Shown: positions 24,329 to 32,448, numbered from the stretch's first letter. The stretch: DNA of 37,160 nt from CAZMXP01 sp964570285 (GCA_964570285.1 CAZMXP010000049.1:1-37160); one strand, 5' to 3'. Made by a program: numbers and translations. The notes: generated from the letters alone by a model not told the origin.

Positions 24329-25402
24329 ATGGAGAATTCGGACCACGCGACCGCTTCGATCAACCGCTGGAAGGTGCTCTCGCTGCTGCCGTGGGAGACG
24401 CTCGGCCTCGGCGGCTTCGCGCTCGCCGTCTGGCACGCGCTGTCGGAGAAGAATGAGTTCGGCCGGTGGGCGCGGCACGAGTACGAGGGCGGCACGACCG
24501 CCGTGGGCGCGCAGGCGTGGGACCAGGTGCGGCAGATCCCGTGGGCGATCGGCCTCGGGCTTTGCGCGCTCTCGCTGCTCGTCTTCCTCGTGCGCTGGGG
24601 GCGCTGGCAGAAGAAGGAGGCGCCCGAGCGCAAGGGGGAGTTCAAGCGCGCCTGGTTCCGCGGCGACCGCGTGCGCTTCCCGCTGAAGCGGCTGCTGCTC
24701 GCGCTCGCCGCGTTCGGCGCGCAGTACTTCGTCCGCGGCAAGCCCGACTTCGTCGACGAGGCGAGCTGGCCTCTGCTCCACGACGGGCTCGGGCTGCTCG
24801 GCCTCGCGCTGGCGGCGGTCGCGGGCAGCGCGCTGCTCGGCTGGCTCGCGCGGAAGCTGGCGATTCCCTCCAACGCGCGGATCGACCTCTGGCTGCGCGA
24901 CCTGATCACCTCCACGCGCGACCAGTCCCTCGCGAAGCTCGGCCTCGTCAAGGAGGAGCTGACGAAGGAGGAGATCATCCTGATCGGCTTCACGGATGAC
25001 ATGCAGCTGATCCCCGAGGGGGACCGCTGGCTGCGCAAGGGGAAGGACGACGTCATCCGCTTCACGCCGCTCTCGCTGACGATCCTGCAGTTCACCGAGC
25101 GCCACCTCGGCGTCTACCGCGCGGTGCTCAACTTCATCCGCGACGTCACGCTCAACGAGCGCACCGACGAGTTCTTCTACAAGGACGTCGTCTCGGTGAC
25201 GACGCAGCGCGAGAGCCACGCCTTCACGCTCTACAGCGTCAAGGTGGACGAGGCGCTCCAGTTTTCGCTCGCCGTCAGCAGCGGCGACCGCGTCACGCAG
25301 CGGCTGCCGATCGGCGAACTCGACCGCTTCGTGAGCCCGGTCTCGACGAAGGCGGAGCAGGCGGTGAACAACATCCGGCAGATGCTCAGGGAAAAGAAGT
25401 AG
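24329..25402 (+). CDS. Multi-pass membrane protein with cytoplasmic beta domain
   Basis: 357 residues from the ATG at 24329, preceded by GAAGGGA. An in-frame start further upstream is not needed. Hydrophobic helices lie near residues 22-38, 71-90, 120-135 and 153-175. The C-terminal half is soluble and mixed alpha/beta, with strand-rich DVIRFTPLSLTILQFTERHLGVYRAV and KDVVSVTTQRESHAFTLYSVKV, somewhat like a bacterial PH-like or YcxB-like domain. No family was firmly recognised. Last gene of the SPFH operon. After the stop a CGGCGC-ttc-GCGCCG hairpin (25433-25447) could end transcription. Confidence 0.78.
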   Translation: MENSDHATASINRWKVLSLLPWETLGLGGFALAVWHALSEKNEFGRWARHEYEGGTTAVGAQAWDQVRQIPWAIGLGLCALSLLVFLVRWGRWQKKEAPERKGEFKRAWFRGDRVRFPLKRLLLALAAFGAQYFVRGKPDFVDEASWPLLHDGLGLLGLALAAVAGSALLGWLARKLAIPSNARIDLWLRDLITSTRDQSLAKLGLVKEELTKEEIILIGFTDDMQLIPEGDRWLRKGKDDVIRFTPLSLTILQFTERHLGVYRAVLNFIRDVTLNERTDEFFYKDVVSVTTQRESHAFTLYSVKVDEALQFSLAVSSGDRVTQRLPIGELDRFVSPVSTKAEQAVNNIRQMLREKK

Positions 25403-25432
25403 TGGGGCGTGCCGGCGGCGGCATGCAGCGGA

Positions 25433-25447
25433 CGGCGCTTCGCGCCG
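25433..25447. terminator. Hairpin after the SPFH operon
   Basis: CGGCGC, loop TTC, GCGCCG, 30 bases after the stop at 25402. No T-tract. The following 25455-25535 is G-rich (runs at 25461-25486) and holds no start codon in the Clp-N frame except one CTG. Confidence 0.35.
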
Positions 25448-25535
25448 CCGCTGATGTCGCGGGGGAAGGGCGGGGGGCGCGGGGGGCCCGAGCCTGGCTC
25501 GGCTTCCAACACCGGCACCGGCGCGCCAGCTTCCG

Positions 25536-25739
25536 TTCACGCCGCGCGCCAAGCAGGTGCTGCAGCGGGCTCTGGCGCTCGCGACGGAGTCGGGGCGGAC
25601 CGCGATCGGGCCCGACCTGCTGCTGCTTGCGCTTCTGCACGACGACAACTCGGTCGCGGGCTGCGTTCTCGGCAACCTAGGGCTCGACCTGCGCGCGACG
25701 CGCGAGCGGGTGCTCGGGAACACACCCGGAACCGATTGA
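25536..25739 (+). pseudogene. Orphan Clp N-terminal (Clp R) repeat, truncated
   Basis: The frame from 25536 reads FTPRAKQVLQRAL, then ATESGRTAIGPDLLLLALL and GNLGLDLRATRERV, ending at 25737-25739. This matches one Clp R repeat, as found at the N-terminus of ClpC/ClpB (F-T-x-R-A-K-x-V-L, then x-I-G-x-x-H-LLLALL). No ATPase follows. Upstream the frame is open to a stop at 25452 but contains no ATG, GTG or TTG before the GTG at 25557, which lies inside the first helix. A G-rich stretch with G5, G6 and G6 runs sits at 25461-25486 and could have shifted the original start out of frame. It may be a remnant of a small Clp-N-only protein or a short real protein starting at 25557 or from a non-standard codon. 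Confidence 0.55.
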
Positions 25740-25774
25740 AGCGATCCCGTCCATCGCTGCCGCCGATCTAGCGG

Positions 25775-25799
25775 GTGAAAGGGGTCAGACCCCTTTCAC
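25775..25799. repeat. REP-like palindrome with GGGGTCAGACCCC core, copy 2
   Basis: Perfect 12-base arms (GTGAAAGGGGTC at 25775-25786, GACCCCTTTCAC at 25788-25799) around a single A. It contains the stop codon (25785-25787) of the minus-strand gene and lies after the plus-strand Clp-N fragment, so it may be a bidirectional terminator. Core shared with 6296-6308. Confidence 0.8.
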
Positions 25800-26438
25800 G
25801 CGGAGGCGGTCGTTGATCAGTTTCAGGTCGAACGCCTCGGGATCGAACGGCTCGCCCCCGAGCCACTCGACGAGTTCGTCGCGGCGGGGGTGGCGCGGCT
25901 GCTTCATCGCGGCGACGAGTTCCTCGTAGCCGCCGACACCGCCGCAGTCCTCCGGCGGGCAGGCGCGCACGCCGTCGAGGCAGACGGGGTAGTGGATGCC
26001 ATCCTCGGTCGGGCAGAGGTCCTCGACGACGACGCGATGGAGCCAGCCGTCGCCGAAGTCGTACTCGAACTCGAACTTGTCGCCCTCCTTCGAGACGATC
26101 TCGCCGAGGCTGTACTTCGACTCGTCCTCCGCCTCCTCGAGCTCGAACTCGGTGTTCGAGTAGTAGGAGTTGCCCTGCTGGAACCGGTGCAGGTGGCCTC
26201 CCATCCAGCCCATCGCGTCGAGGAGGATCTGGCTCAACTCGTCGAGGCGCACCTCAGCGGGAACGAGCAGCCTCCGGTAGATCGGCGGCTCGATGCCGTC
26301 GAGGGTGACGCGCAGGCGGAAGACCCCCTCGTCCTCGACATGGCGCGGGCCGCCCCGCTTCTTCTTGCTGTTCGCCGCACGCCCGGCCTCGGTGCGGTCC
26401 TCCTCGTCCCCGGAGGGGGGTCGCATGCCCTTGGACAT
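25785..26438 (-). CDS. Plasmid pRiA4b ORF-3 family protein
   Basis: 217 residues from the ATG at 26438, where TAGGCT stands 7 bases upstream. A charged, lysine-rich N-terminus precedes the family core from about residue 35: FRLRVTLDGIEPPIYRRLLVP, LDELSQILLDAMGWMGGHLHRF, YDFGDGWLHRVVVE and ACPPEDCGGVGGYEEL. These are the hallmark motifs of the pRiA4b ORF-3 (IS1096 TnpR-like) family. Members are found in chromosomes and mobile elements, mostly without known function. No transposase or inverted repeats of an insertion sequence are visible nearby, apart from the palindrome at its stop. The start codon is inside a perfect GGACATGTCC palindrome (26433-26442). Confidence 0.9.
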   Translation of the reverse strand: MSKGMRPPSGDEEDRTEAGRAANSKKKRGGPRHVEDEGVFRLRVTLDGIEPPIYRRLLVPAEVRLDELSQILLDAMGWMGGHLHRFQQGNSYYSNTEFELEEAEDESKYSLGEIVSKEGDKFEFEYDFGDGWLHRVVVEDLCPTEDGIHYPVCLDGVRACPPEDCGGVGGYEELVAAMKQPRHPRRDELVEWLGGEPFDPEAFDLKLINDRLRVKGV

Positions 26439-26535
26439 GTCCGTAAGCCTACCCGAAGGGCCGACGCATTGGGAGCGGCGCCGCCGCTGGACCCGCGCCA
26501 AACCCGTGATTCAATGGGCCGTCCGGAGGAACCCC
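26439..26535. promoter_or_regulatory. Divergent promoter region, pRiA4b-like / SYLF genes
   Basis: Minus strand: TAGGCT (26451-26446), 7 bases, ATG at 26438. Plus strand: GGAGGA (26526-26531) is a normal ribosome-binding site for the ATG at 26536, so that mRNA has a leader. No firm -10 for the plus gene. Confidence 0.4.
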
Positions 26536-27093
26536 ATGAGCCCTACCCGCGCACGCCTCTCCCTTCTCGCCTGCATCCTCGCCGCCTGCGGCGGCAGCGG
26601 ATGGAGCCCGAAGGAGGACGAGGCCGCCAAGCAGGAGACCACCGAGAACCGCTCCGTCGCCGAGACGATCGCCCGGTTCAAGACCGCCGATCCCGGCATG
26701 CAGCGCTTCTTCGACGAGGCGCAGGGGTACGCCGTCTTCCCGACCGTCGGCAAGGGCGGCATCGGCCTCGGCGGCGCCCACGGCGCGGGCGAGGTCTACG
26801 AGAAGGGCAAGCTCGTCGGCTACTCGACGCTGACGCAGCTCACGATCGGCCTCCAGCTCGGCGGGCAGGCCTACAGCGAGATCATCTTCTTCAAGGACGC
26901 GCGCGCGCTCGACGACTTCCGCGGCGGCAACTTCGAGCTCGGCGCGCAGGCCTCCGCCGTCGCCGTCACCGCCGGCGCCTCGGCGGATGCGGCCTACGAC
27001 GGCGGCGTCGCCATCTTCACGCACGTGAAGGGCGGCCTCATGTACGAGGCGAGCGTCGGCGGCCAGAAGTTCAGCTTCGAGCCGAGCCGCTAG
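26536..27093 (+). CDS. SYLF (YSC84-like) domain lipoprotein
   Basis: 185 residues. The signal ends in a lipobox (ILAAC) followed by GGSG. After 20 linker residues the SYLF domain covers about 40-183: ETIARFKTADPGMQRFFDEA, then GYAVFPTVGKGGIGLGGAHG, GEVYEKGKLVGYSTLTQ, IGLQLGGQAYSEIIFFKD and AIFTHVKGGLMYEASVGG. Bacterial members are usually small exported or outer-membrane-attached proteins; the eukaryotic YSC84 domain binds lipid. The gene is monocistronic and convergent with the next one (stops 6 bases apart). Confidence 0.93.
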   Translation: MSPTRARLSLLACILAACGGSGWSPKEDEAAKQETTENRSVAETIARFKTADPGMQRFFDEAQGYAVFPTVGKGGIGLGGAHGAGEVYEKGKLVGYSTLTQLTIGLQLGGQAYSEIIFFKDARALDDFRGGNFELGAQASAVAVTAGASADAAYDGGVAIFTHVKGGLMYEASVGGQKFSFEPSR

Positions 27094-27099
27094 CGCGCC

Positions 27100-27495
27100 T
27101 CACCGACGCCGGAGGATGATCGAGCGGCCCTTGAGGCCAAAGCGCAGGCGCGAGCCCTCGACGGAGAAGACCAGCTTCTCCTTCTCGACGCCGGTCAGCG
27201 CCGTCTCGATCGTGACGCGCTTGCCGTCCACCGCGGTCACGGTGTAGGCCGCCTCCGCCGACAGCGAGCCCCAACCGTAGCCCATCGACTGCTCCCACTT
27301 GACGCGCTCGCGCGTGAAGGTCACGTCGAAGCGCGTCTCGCGGATGCGCTGTTCGAGTTCCGCCTTCGGCCACGCGCGGATCGACGCCACGAGGTCGAAG
27401 GTCGCCGGGTCGAACTCCCACGAGCCGACGAGCCCCTCCGCCGCGCCGCCGCAGGCCGTGATCAGGAGCGCGACGGCGCTGGCGAGGCGGATCAC
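27100..27495 (-). CDS. Small lipoprotein, lipocalin-like beta fold possible
   Basis: 131 residues with a lipobox (LLITAC, Cys at 15) then GGAAEG. GSWEFDPATFD near the start and IRETRFDVTFTRERVKWEQ, YTVTAVDGKRVTIETALTG and LRFGLKGRSIILRRR suggest an antiparallel beta sheet. GxW near the N-terminus and the size recall lipocalin-like proteins, but this is weak. The GTG start at 27495 directly abuts the TAG of the preceding gene with no gap, so the two are coupled. Confidence 0.75.
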   Translation of the reverse strand: MIRLASAVALLITACGGAAEGLVGSWEFDPATFDLVASIRAWPKAELEQRIRETRFDVTFTRERVKWEQSMGYGWGSLSAEAAYTVTAVDGKRVTIETALTGVEKEKLVFSVEGSRLRFGLKGRSIILRRR

Positions 27496-29439
27496 CTAGT
27501 CCAGCCGGTGGAACCGGAGCTGGTGGATGTGCAGGGGGTTCGGGGGCGGAAGCGGGAGCGTCAGCCCGGGCGCCAGCGGGGGCGGGTCGGCCGCGGTGAA
27601 GTCGGCCGCCGCCGGCGCGCCGCCCTCGGCGGTGAAGACGACGTCGGGCGCGCCGAGCGCAAAGAAGTAGCCGTCCCAGGTCTGCTCGTCGGTCACGACG
27701 ACCACGTCGTCGCCGTCGAGCGTCGCGTCGTAGCCGAACCAGGCGAGGCTCGTCATCTTGAAACCGCCGCCCGGCGGCACCGGCGCGAAGCCGGGGCCGA
27801 CGCCTCCGCCCCCGCCGCCGCCGAGGTTCTCGCTCGTCGCGCGCGTGAGTCGGTGGTCGGTCGGCGGCGTCGTGCCGAAGTCGTCCCAGTGGCGCAGGTG
27901 GAGCTCGCTGCCGAACTCGCCCTCGCCGATGTAGAGAAGGTCGACGCGCGTCTGGCCGCCCTGGTCGCGGGCGAAGACCGAGGGCGCGTAGCCCCCCGGG
28001 CCCCCCACGGATTCCGGCGCCGAGAAGGTCGCGCCCGCGTCGGAGCTCGTCCGCAGGCGGACCCCGTCGCGCGCCTCGTAGGCGTAGAAGATGCGCATCG
28101 TGGGGCCGCTGCCGAGCACCGAGACCGACGGGTCGCGCCCGATGAGGCGGTCCTCCTCGACGAGCACGTCCTCGAAGGCGGGGGCGCCGAAGAGCCGCGT
28201 CGCGCAGCGGAACTGCGTGAGGCTCTCCCAGGTGAAGTCGGGCAGGCTCGTCACCGAGCTGAAGGCGTAGCCGATGACGAGGTCGCCCCCGGTGCTGTAG
28301 GTCGCGCCCATCAGCAGCGGCGAGACGTCGCCCGCCGCGCGGTGGACGAGGCGCGGGGCGCCGAAGGCGTATCGCGTGGGCGAGCCGGTGCCGTCGAAGG
28401 CGGAGACGCTCCCCTCGACGAGCAGCAGGTCGCTGCCGTGCCAGTAGAGGACCGCCATCGAGTAGTCGAGCGCCATCGCGATCTGCACGAGGCGGACGCT
28501 GTCGGGCTGGATGCCGAGCGAGCCGAAGGAGAGCGTCTGGCCGAAGGTCGCGCCGCGGTCGAAGGAGATCTTCAGGCTGGCCCTGGGGCCTCCGCCGGTG
28601 ACGATCGCGAGCACGTTGAACAGCGCGGCCACCTCGTGATCGCGCCAGTTGCCCATGTCGGGGCTCGGGTCGTGCGACCCGCCACCGGTGACGGCGCCGG
28701 TGAGCAGGTCCACCTGCATGCGCATCTCGTAGCGGATGCCCGACCAGGGGTCGGTCTGGTCCCCCTCGTAGGCGGCGATCGTCGCGCGGTCGCCGCTCAC
28801 CGCGACGACCGGCTGGCCGAAGGCCCACGAGTCGCTCGAGTAGACATCGAGGGTCGCGAGGACGCCGGGGTAGTCGCCGCCGATCACCGGCGGCAGGTTG
28901 ATCTCGGAGGGCAGCCCGATGCGCACGCGCACGAGGGCGGTCGTCGTCTCCCCCTCGCTGCTCGTCTCGATCGCGAGGATCTGCTCGCTGTCGATCGCGC
29001 CGCGCATCGTCACGCGCGCGAAACCGTCGCCGTTGGAGTCGAGCCACGGCGTCCGGCTCGCGGCGCCGCTCGCCGACGGGACCAGGCCTGCCGCCGCGAG
29101 CGTCTCGGGCCCGCCGGGGGGCAAAAGGCCGCCGTCCTTCGCGTGGGCGACGGAGACGCGCACGGGCCCCGTGTTGCCGCCCGCGCGGCTGAGGATGTCG
29201 AACGTGAAGGGGGTGCCCGCGGGCGTCGTCAGGTCGTAGACCTGGCTGATCGCGCCGAGGCCGAGACGCGAGAGGTCCACGCCGCCGCTCCAGTCGTCGA
29301 AGAGCGCGGGGGTGAGCTGGACGAGGCCCGCCGCGAGCAGCAGCGGCGCCCCTCCGGTGGGCGCGGCGGGAACGGCCCCCGAGCCCCCTCCGCATGACAC
29401 GATGAACAGCAGGCAACCGATGGCAACCGAACGGATCAT
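27496..29439 (-). CDS. Large secreted lipoprotein with BNR/sialidase-like repeats
   Basis: 647 residues with a lipobox (FIVSC) followed by GGGSG. The N-terminal 180 residues are beta-rich. Asp-box-like motifs SFDRGATFGQ and SSDAGATFSAP, typical of BNR/sialidase-fold propellers, stand in the middle. Other strands (DPSVSVLGSGPTMRIFYAYE, RVDLLYIGEGEFGSELHLRHW) fit a six-bladed propeller. No sialidase catalytic arginine triad could be assigned, so an enzyme role is not supported. A polyglycine stretch (LGGGGGGGVGPG) lies near residue 550. A leader with GGAGGAG precedes the ATG, and TAGAAT (29474-29469) is the probable -10. Confidence 0.75.
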   Translation of the reverse strand: MIRSVAIGCLLFIVSCGGGSGAVPAAPTGGAPLLLAAGLVQLTPALFDDWSGGVDLSRLGLGAISQVYDLTTPAGTPFTFDILSRAGGNTGPVRVSVAHAKDGGLLPPGGPETLAAAGLVPSASGAASRTPWLDSNGDGFARVTMRGAIDSEQILAIETSSEGETTTALVRVRIGLPSEINLPPVIGGDYPGVLATLDVYSSDSWAFGQPVVAVSGDRATIAAYEGDQTDPWSGIRYEMRMQVDLLTGAVTGGGSHDPSPDMGNWRDHEVAALFNVLAIVTGGGPRASLKISFDRGATFGQTLSFGSLGIQPDSVRLVQIAMALDYSMAVLYWHGSDLLLVEGSVSAFDGTGSPTRYAFGAPRLVHRAAGDVSPLLMGATYSTGGDLVIGYAFSSVTSLPDFTWESLTQFRCATRLFGAPAFEDVLVEEDRLIGRDPSVSVLGSGPTMRIFYAYEARDGVRLRTSSDAGATFSAPESVGGPGGYAPSVFARDQGGQTRVDLLYIGEGEFGSELHLRHWDDFGTTPPTDHRLTRATSENLGGGGGGGVGPGFAPVPPGGGFKMTSLAWFGYDATLDGDDVVVVTDEQTWDGYFFALGAPDVVFTAEGGAPAAADFTAADPPPLAPGLTLPLPPPNPLHIHQLRFHRLD

Positions 29440-29523
29440 CGAAAGCTCCTCCCGAAGTCGACCGCACCATTCTAGCCTCGATTGTCGCGGATCGGGACTC
29501 GCTCCCGGGCTATACTCCGGACC
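29440..29523. promoter_or_regulatory. Divergent promoter region, BNR lipoprotein / secretin-like gene
   Basis: Plus strand: TATACT (29511-29516), 7 bases, ATG at 29524, no Shine-Dalgarno, so probably leaderless. Minus strand: TAGAAT (29474-29469), a 29-base leader with GGAGGAG, ATG at 29439. A TTGTCG at 29482-29487 is too far from TATACT to be a normal -35. Confidence 0.5.
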
Positions 29524-31341
29524 ATGCGAAAAATCGCCCTATTCCTCCTGTTGCTCCCGGTCGCCGGCTGCGGCGGGGGCGGCGGCGGCAACCCCGTCGC
29601 CACGCTGGCCGCCCTCTTCAAGCTCTTTGGCGGCTTCCCGATCGAGTCCAGCCTCGAGGGGGCGCTGGTGCAGTGGCCGTTCGCGGCCAACCAGCCCACC
29701 CGGTGGAGCAGCACCACGCTCGGGGTGCCGGACAAGGTGCCGAACGGGCGGACGGACATCCTGCGGATCGGGGTCTCGGGCGGCTACCTCGGGAGCAGCG
29801 ACATCTCGAACTTCCAGAGCAGTTTCCCGGAGGGGAACGGGGCGATCGGCACGAGGGTGAGCGCGAGCCCCGGCCAAGGGCTGCTGCCCGACTTCTACAT
29901 GTTCTTCTTCATGCAGCTCCGCGACAACTTCCCGGTAGGCGTGGACAACCGCCACTTCCAGTACGCGTTCGTCTTCGACCAGGACGAGGACGCGGCGAAC
30001 AACTACGTGCCGAACGCCCCGTTCGACGAGGACTTCTTCAAGGGGACCGACCTCTGGGCGCAACTGCTGAAGACGCCGGGCAACCCGTGGACCCTCGGCC
30101 TGAGCGACGTGCGGTCCGGGTCGCCGGTCGCCGAGCTGAGCCGGGCGATCGCGCTCGCCTGCGACGACATCCTGCTGATGATGCTGCCGATGTCGGAGTT
30201 CCCCGATCTCAAGTTCTACCCCACCTACCGCGGCACGGCGTTCGAGCACGGGGGCGACTTCGGGCAGAACGCGCCCCACGACTGGTTCGGGAGCGACCGC
30301 CCCCGCCGCAACGACCCGCTCGCGCGCATCCCGACCTCCACGCTGCTGCGGCTGGCGCCGCGCGTCTCCCTCGACGTGCACTACGCCGCGGTCGAGACCG
30401 ACTTCTTCAGCAACATCGGGCTCACGCTCGATCCGCTCGCCCCCTACAGCTTCAACCCGCTCATCGAGGACCAGGTCAAGAGCCAGCATACGAGCAACGT
30501 CATCGCGGACGGGGGCCTGCTCGGCGGATTCATGGACAGCCGCAAGCTGATCGCGAGGGACCTCGGCGTCGGCTTCCCCTTCACGGAACTCGCGGGCGCG
30601 ACGCCGACCTCGGCGGACTACGCCGACTACCCGACGCCTCCCGGCGAGCGGACCTTCTCCCTCGACGCGAGCGACCTGAGGCCCTTCTCGCCGGCGCTGC
30701 AGCGCAACTACAACCACCCGATCCTGCCCGGGGGCATGTCGGTGATCGGCAGCCTCTTCGGCAAGCGCCTCACGGCGGGCACGCTCGCGCCCATCGTCGC
30801 CGACATCGACGGCGACGCGGGCCGGGCGCGGTACCCGATGCCGGAGGGCTACGCCTACAACGGCCAGCGCTACCTCACGCAGTTCCTCGACCGGGTGAGC
30901 CCGCTGAACAACATGGAGTCGATCTTCCAGACCCGGATCCAGAGCGAGTTCCCCGGCGTCGCCGACGCGTGGACGGGGCCGATCCTCGACCTCCAGCCCT
31001 TCATCAACGCCGACCGGTCCGTGGATCTGACGATCCGGCTCGACACGCGCGGCTTCACGGTGGTCTCCCCGGAGACCGTCAACGTGCAGGGGCAGTCGTT
31101 CGGGCTCCGCGTGCCGATCCTCGAGACCCGGTCCACGCTGACGATGATCCATGTCCCGGCCGGCGAGACGATCCTCCTCGGAGGCATGCAGAACAGCGGC
31201 GAGCCGTCGGTCACCCACGACCTGCCGCTGCTGCGCGACATCCCGGTCCTGGACAAGCTGTTTGCCCCGTCGCAGAAGCTCAACGACACCCGGGCGCTCG
31301 TCATCTTCATCACGCCCCGCATCGTCAACTACGACGAGTAG
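29524..31341 (+). CDS. Lipoprotein ending in a secretin-like beta domain
   Basis: 605 residues. Lipobox LPVAGC (Cys16) followed by six glycines. Residues about 480-600 carry the end of a type II/III secretion secretin: GPILDLQPFINADRSVDLTI, then RSTLTMIHVPAGETILLGGM, LPLLRDIPVLDKLF and TRALVIFITPRIV. These fit the known order (G-x-x-L-x-V-x-P, then the GG signature, then P-L-L-x-D-I-P and I-T-P-R-I). The usual N0-N3 domains and the first half of the secretin core are not recognisable in residues 30-470; that part instead has a soluble mixed fold with aspartate-rich loops. No other secretion gene is adjacent. It could be a divergent secretin, or a protein that has borrowed a secretin end. The leaderless-type promoter supports the ATG at 29524. 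Confidence 0.75.
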   Translation: MRKIALFLLLLPVAGCGGGGGGNPVATLAALFKLFGGFPIESSLEGALVQWPFAANQPTRWSSTTLGVPDKVPNGRTDILRIGVSGGYLGSSDISNFQSSFPEGNGAIGTRVSASPGQGLLPDFYMFFFMQLRDNFPVGVDNRHFQYAFVFDQDEDAANNYVPNAPFDEDFFKGTDLWAQLLKTPGNPWTLGLSDVRSGSPVAELSRAIALACDDILLMMLPMSEFPDLKFYPTYRGTAFEHGGDFGQNAPHDWFGSDRPRRNDPLARIPTSTLLRLAPRVSLDVHYAAVETDFFSNIGLTLDPLAPYSFNPLIEDQVKSQHTSNVIADGGLLGGFMDSRKLIARDLGVGFPFTELAGATPTSADYADYPTPPGERTFSLDASDLRPFSPALQRNYNHPILPGGMSVIGSLFGKRLTAGTLAPIVADIDGDAGRARYPMPEGYAYNGQRYLTQFLDRVSPLNNMESIFQTRIQSEFPGVADAWTGPILDLQPFINADRSVDLTIRLDTRGFTVVSPETVNVQGQSFGLRVPILETRSTLTMIHVPAGETILLGGMQNSGEPSVTHDLPLLRDIPVLDKLFAPSQKLNDTRALVIFITPRIVNYDE

Positions 31342-31430
31342 GCGACTGTCCGGGGGGCGGTCGGGGAGGATGTGCGGCCTGTCCGCCGCCTGGCCTGCGC
31401 GGGGGGGCCCGGGGGGGAGGGAGGCGAACG

Positions 31431-31967
31431 ATGTTCTGGACGATTCTCGGCATTCTCGGGGGGCTCTTCGGGCTGCTTCTGCTCGTCGCGCTCGTGCTCT
31501 ATCTCGTGGGCCGGCGCATGGACCCGAACCACGAGTTCACCTGCACGATGCGGCTTCGCCAGCCGGCGGAGAGGGTCTTCGCGACGATCGACGACGTCGC
31601 CCGGTGGCCCACGTGGGACAAGGGCGTCGCCAGCGTCGAGATGCTGCCGCCCACCGAGGGCAAGGAGACCTGCAGGATGCTGATCGGCAGGAATCCGATG
31701 GTGCTCGTGACGACGCGGCGCGAGCCGCCGCGCCTGCTCGAGCGGACGATCCGGGACGTCGGCAAGCACCAGATGTTCAGCGGCTGCTGGATCCACGAGA
31801 TCACGCCGGACGACGAGGGGTGCGTCGTCAAGCTGACCGAGCGCGGCATCATCCACATGGCTCTCCCCCGCGCGATGGCGAGAAAGCTCGCCGACCCGGC
31901 GATGTACCTGAAGCGCCACCTGAAGGTGCTCGCGGCGAGCTTCGGCGAGGAGGCGCGGATCGCGTAG
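31431..31967 (+). CDS. Membrane-anchored SRPBCC (START-like) protein
   Basis: 178 residues. An N-terminal helix (3-26) anchors the protein. The rest follows the SRPBCC/polyketide cyclase pattern: FTCTMRLRQPAERVFATIDDV, WPTWDKGVASVEML, a central beta sheet (VLVTTRREPPRLLERTI), and a long C-terminal helix (LADPAMYLKRHLKVLAASF). Such folds bind hydrophobic ligands; the ligand is unknown. The start lies 89 bases after the secretin-like gene. The gap contains a G7CCCG7 motif (31401-31417) with GGAGGGAGG serving as ribosome-binding site. Confidence 0.85.
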   Translation: MFWTILGILGGLFGLLLLVALVLYLVGRRMDPNHEFTCTMRLRQPAERVFATIDDVARWPTWDKGVASVEMLPPTEGKETCRMLIGRNPMVLVTTRREPPRLLERTIRDVGKHQMFSGCWIHEITPDDEGCVVKLTERGIIHMALPRAMARKLADPAMYLKRHLKVLAASFGEEARIA

Positions 31968-31989
31968 CGGTGCCGGGGAGGAGGACGCA

Positions 31990-32032
31990 GCACAGGGGCG
32001 CAGCGCGGCTTGACGCCGCAACCAAATCAGCG
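31990..32032 (+). repeat. Family C repeat, plus copy (C1)
   Basis: GCACAGGGGCGCAGCGCGG then TTGACGCCGCAACCAAA. It matches the reverse complement of 32793-32844 with only a few differences over 43 bases. A shorter, more diverged copy is at 32225-32260. Confidence 0.75.
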
Positions 32033-32296
32033 ACGGCCGAAGGCCGCGCTGCGCTTAGTGGGGAGCCGCGTGATCCGGGTGACGCGCGCGGGGCGGAGGG
32101 CTGCGTGCGTCCCTCCCCCGCCGCAAAGGATGGCTGCGAAGCGGCCATCGTGGCTCGGTTCCAGGCGCCGCACGAGGGCAGCCCGAGAATTTGCGCAGGG
32201 AGCGCGAAATCCGAGGGTTAGTAGTACAGGGACGCAGAGCGGCTCCACGCCGCAGCCGAAGGAGTGCGGGTCCCGGCACGAGTCAGGTTGACGAGT

Positions 32297-32399
32297 GACC
32301 ACGAAGACGCGAAGGCACGGAGACAGGGAAGAGTCGGACTGGCGCGCGGCCCCCGTCGGCAAGGATTCATCGTGTCTTCGTGCCTTCGTGGTTTTCCTG
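32297..32399. repeat. Family A palindromic element, copy 1
   Basis: Left arm ACCACGAAGACGCGAAGGCA (from 32299) and right arm in reverse (TGTCTTCGTGCCTTCGTGGT, 32373-32392) surround about 45 bases. Length about 103 bases. Confidence 0.75.
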
Positions 32400-32448
32400 C
32401 CCTTTGGGCGCGGTGCGGTGGACCACAGCCTTAGTCGTGAGGTTGGAA

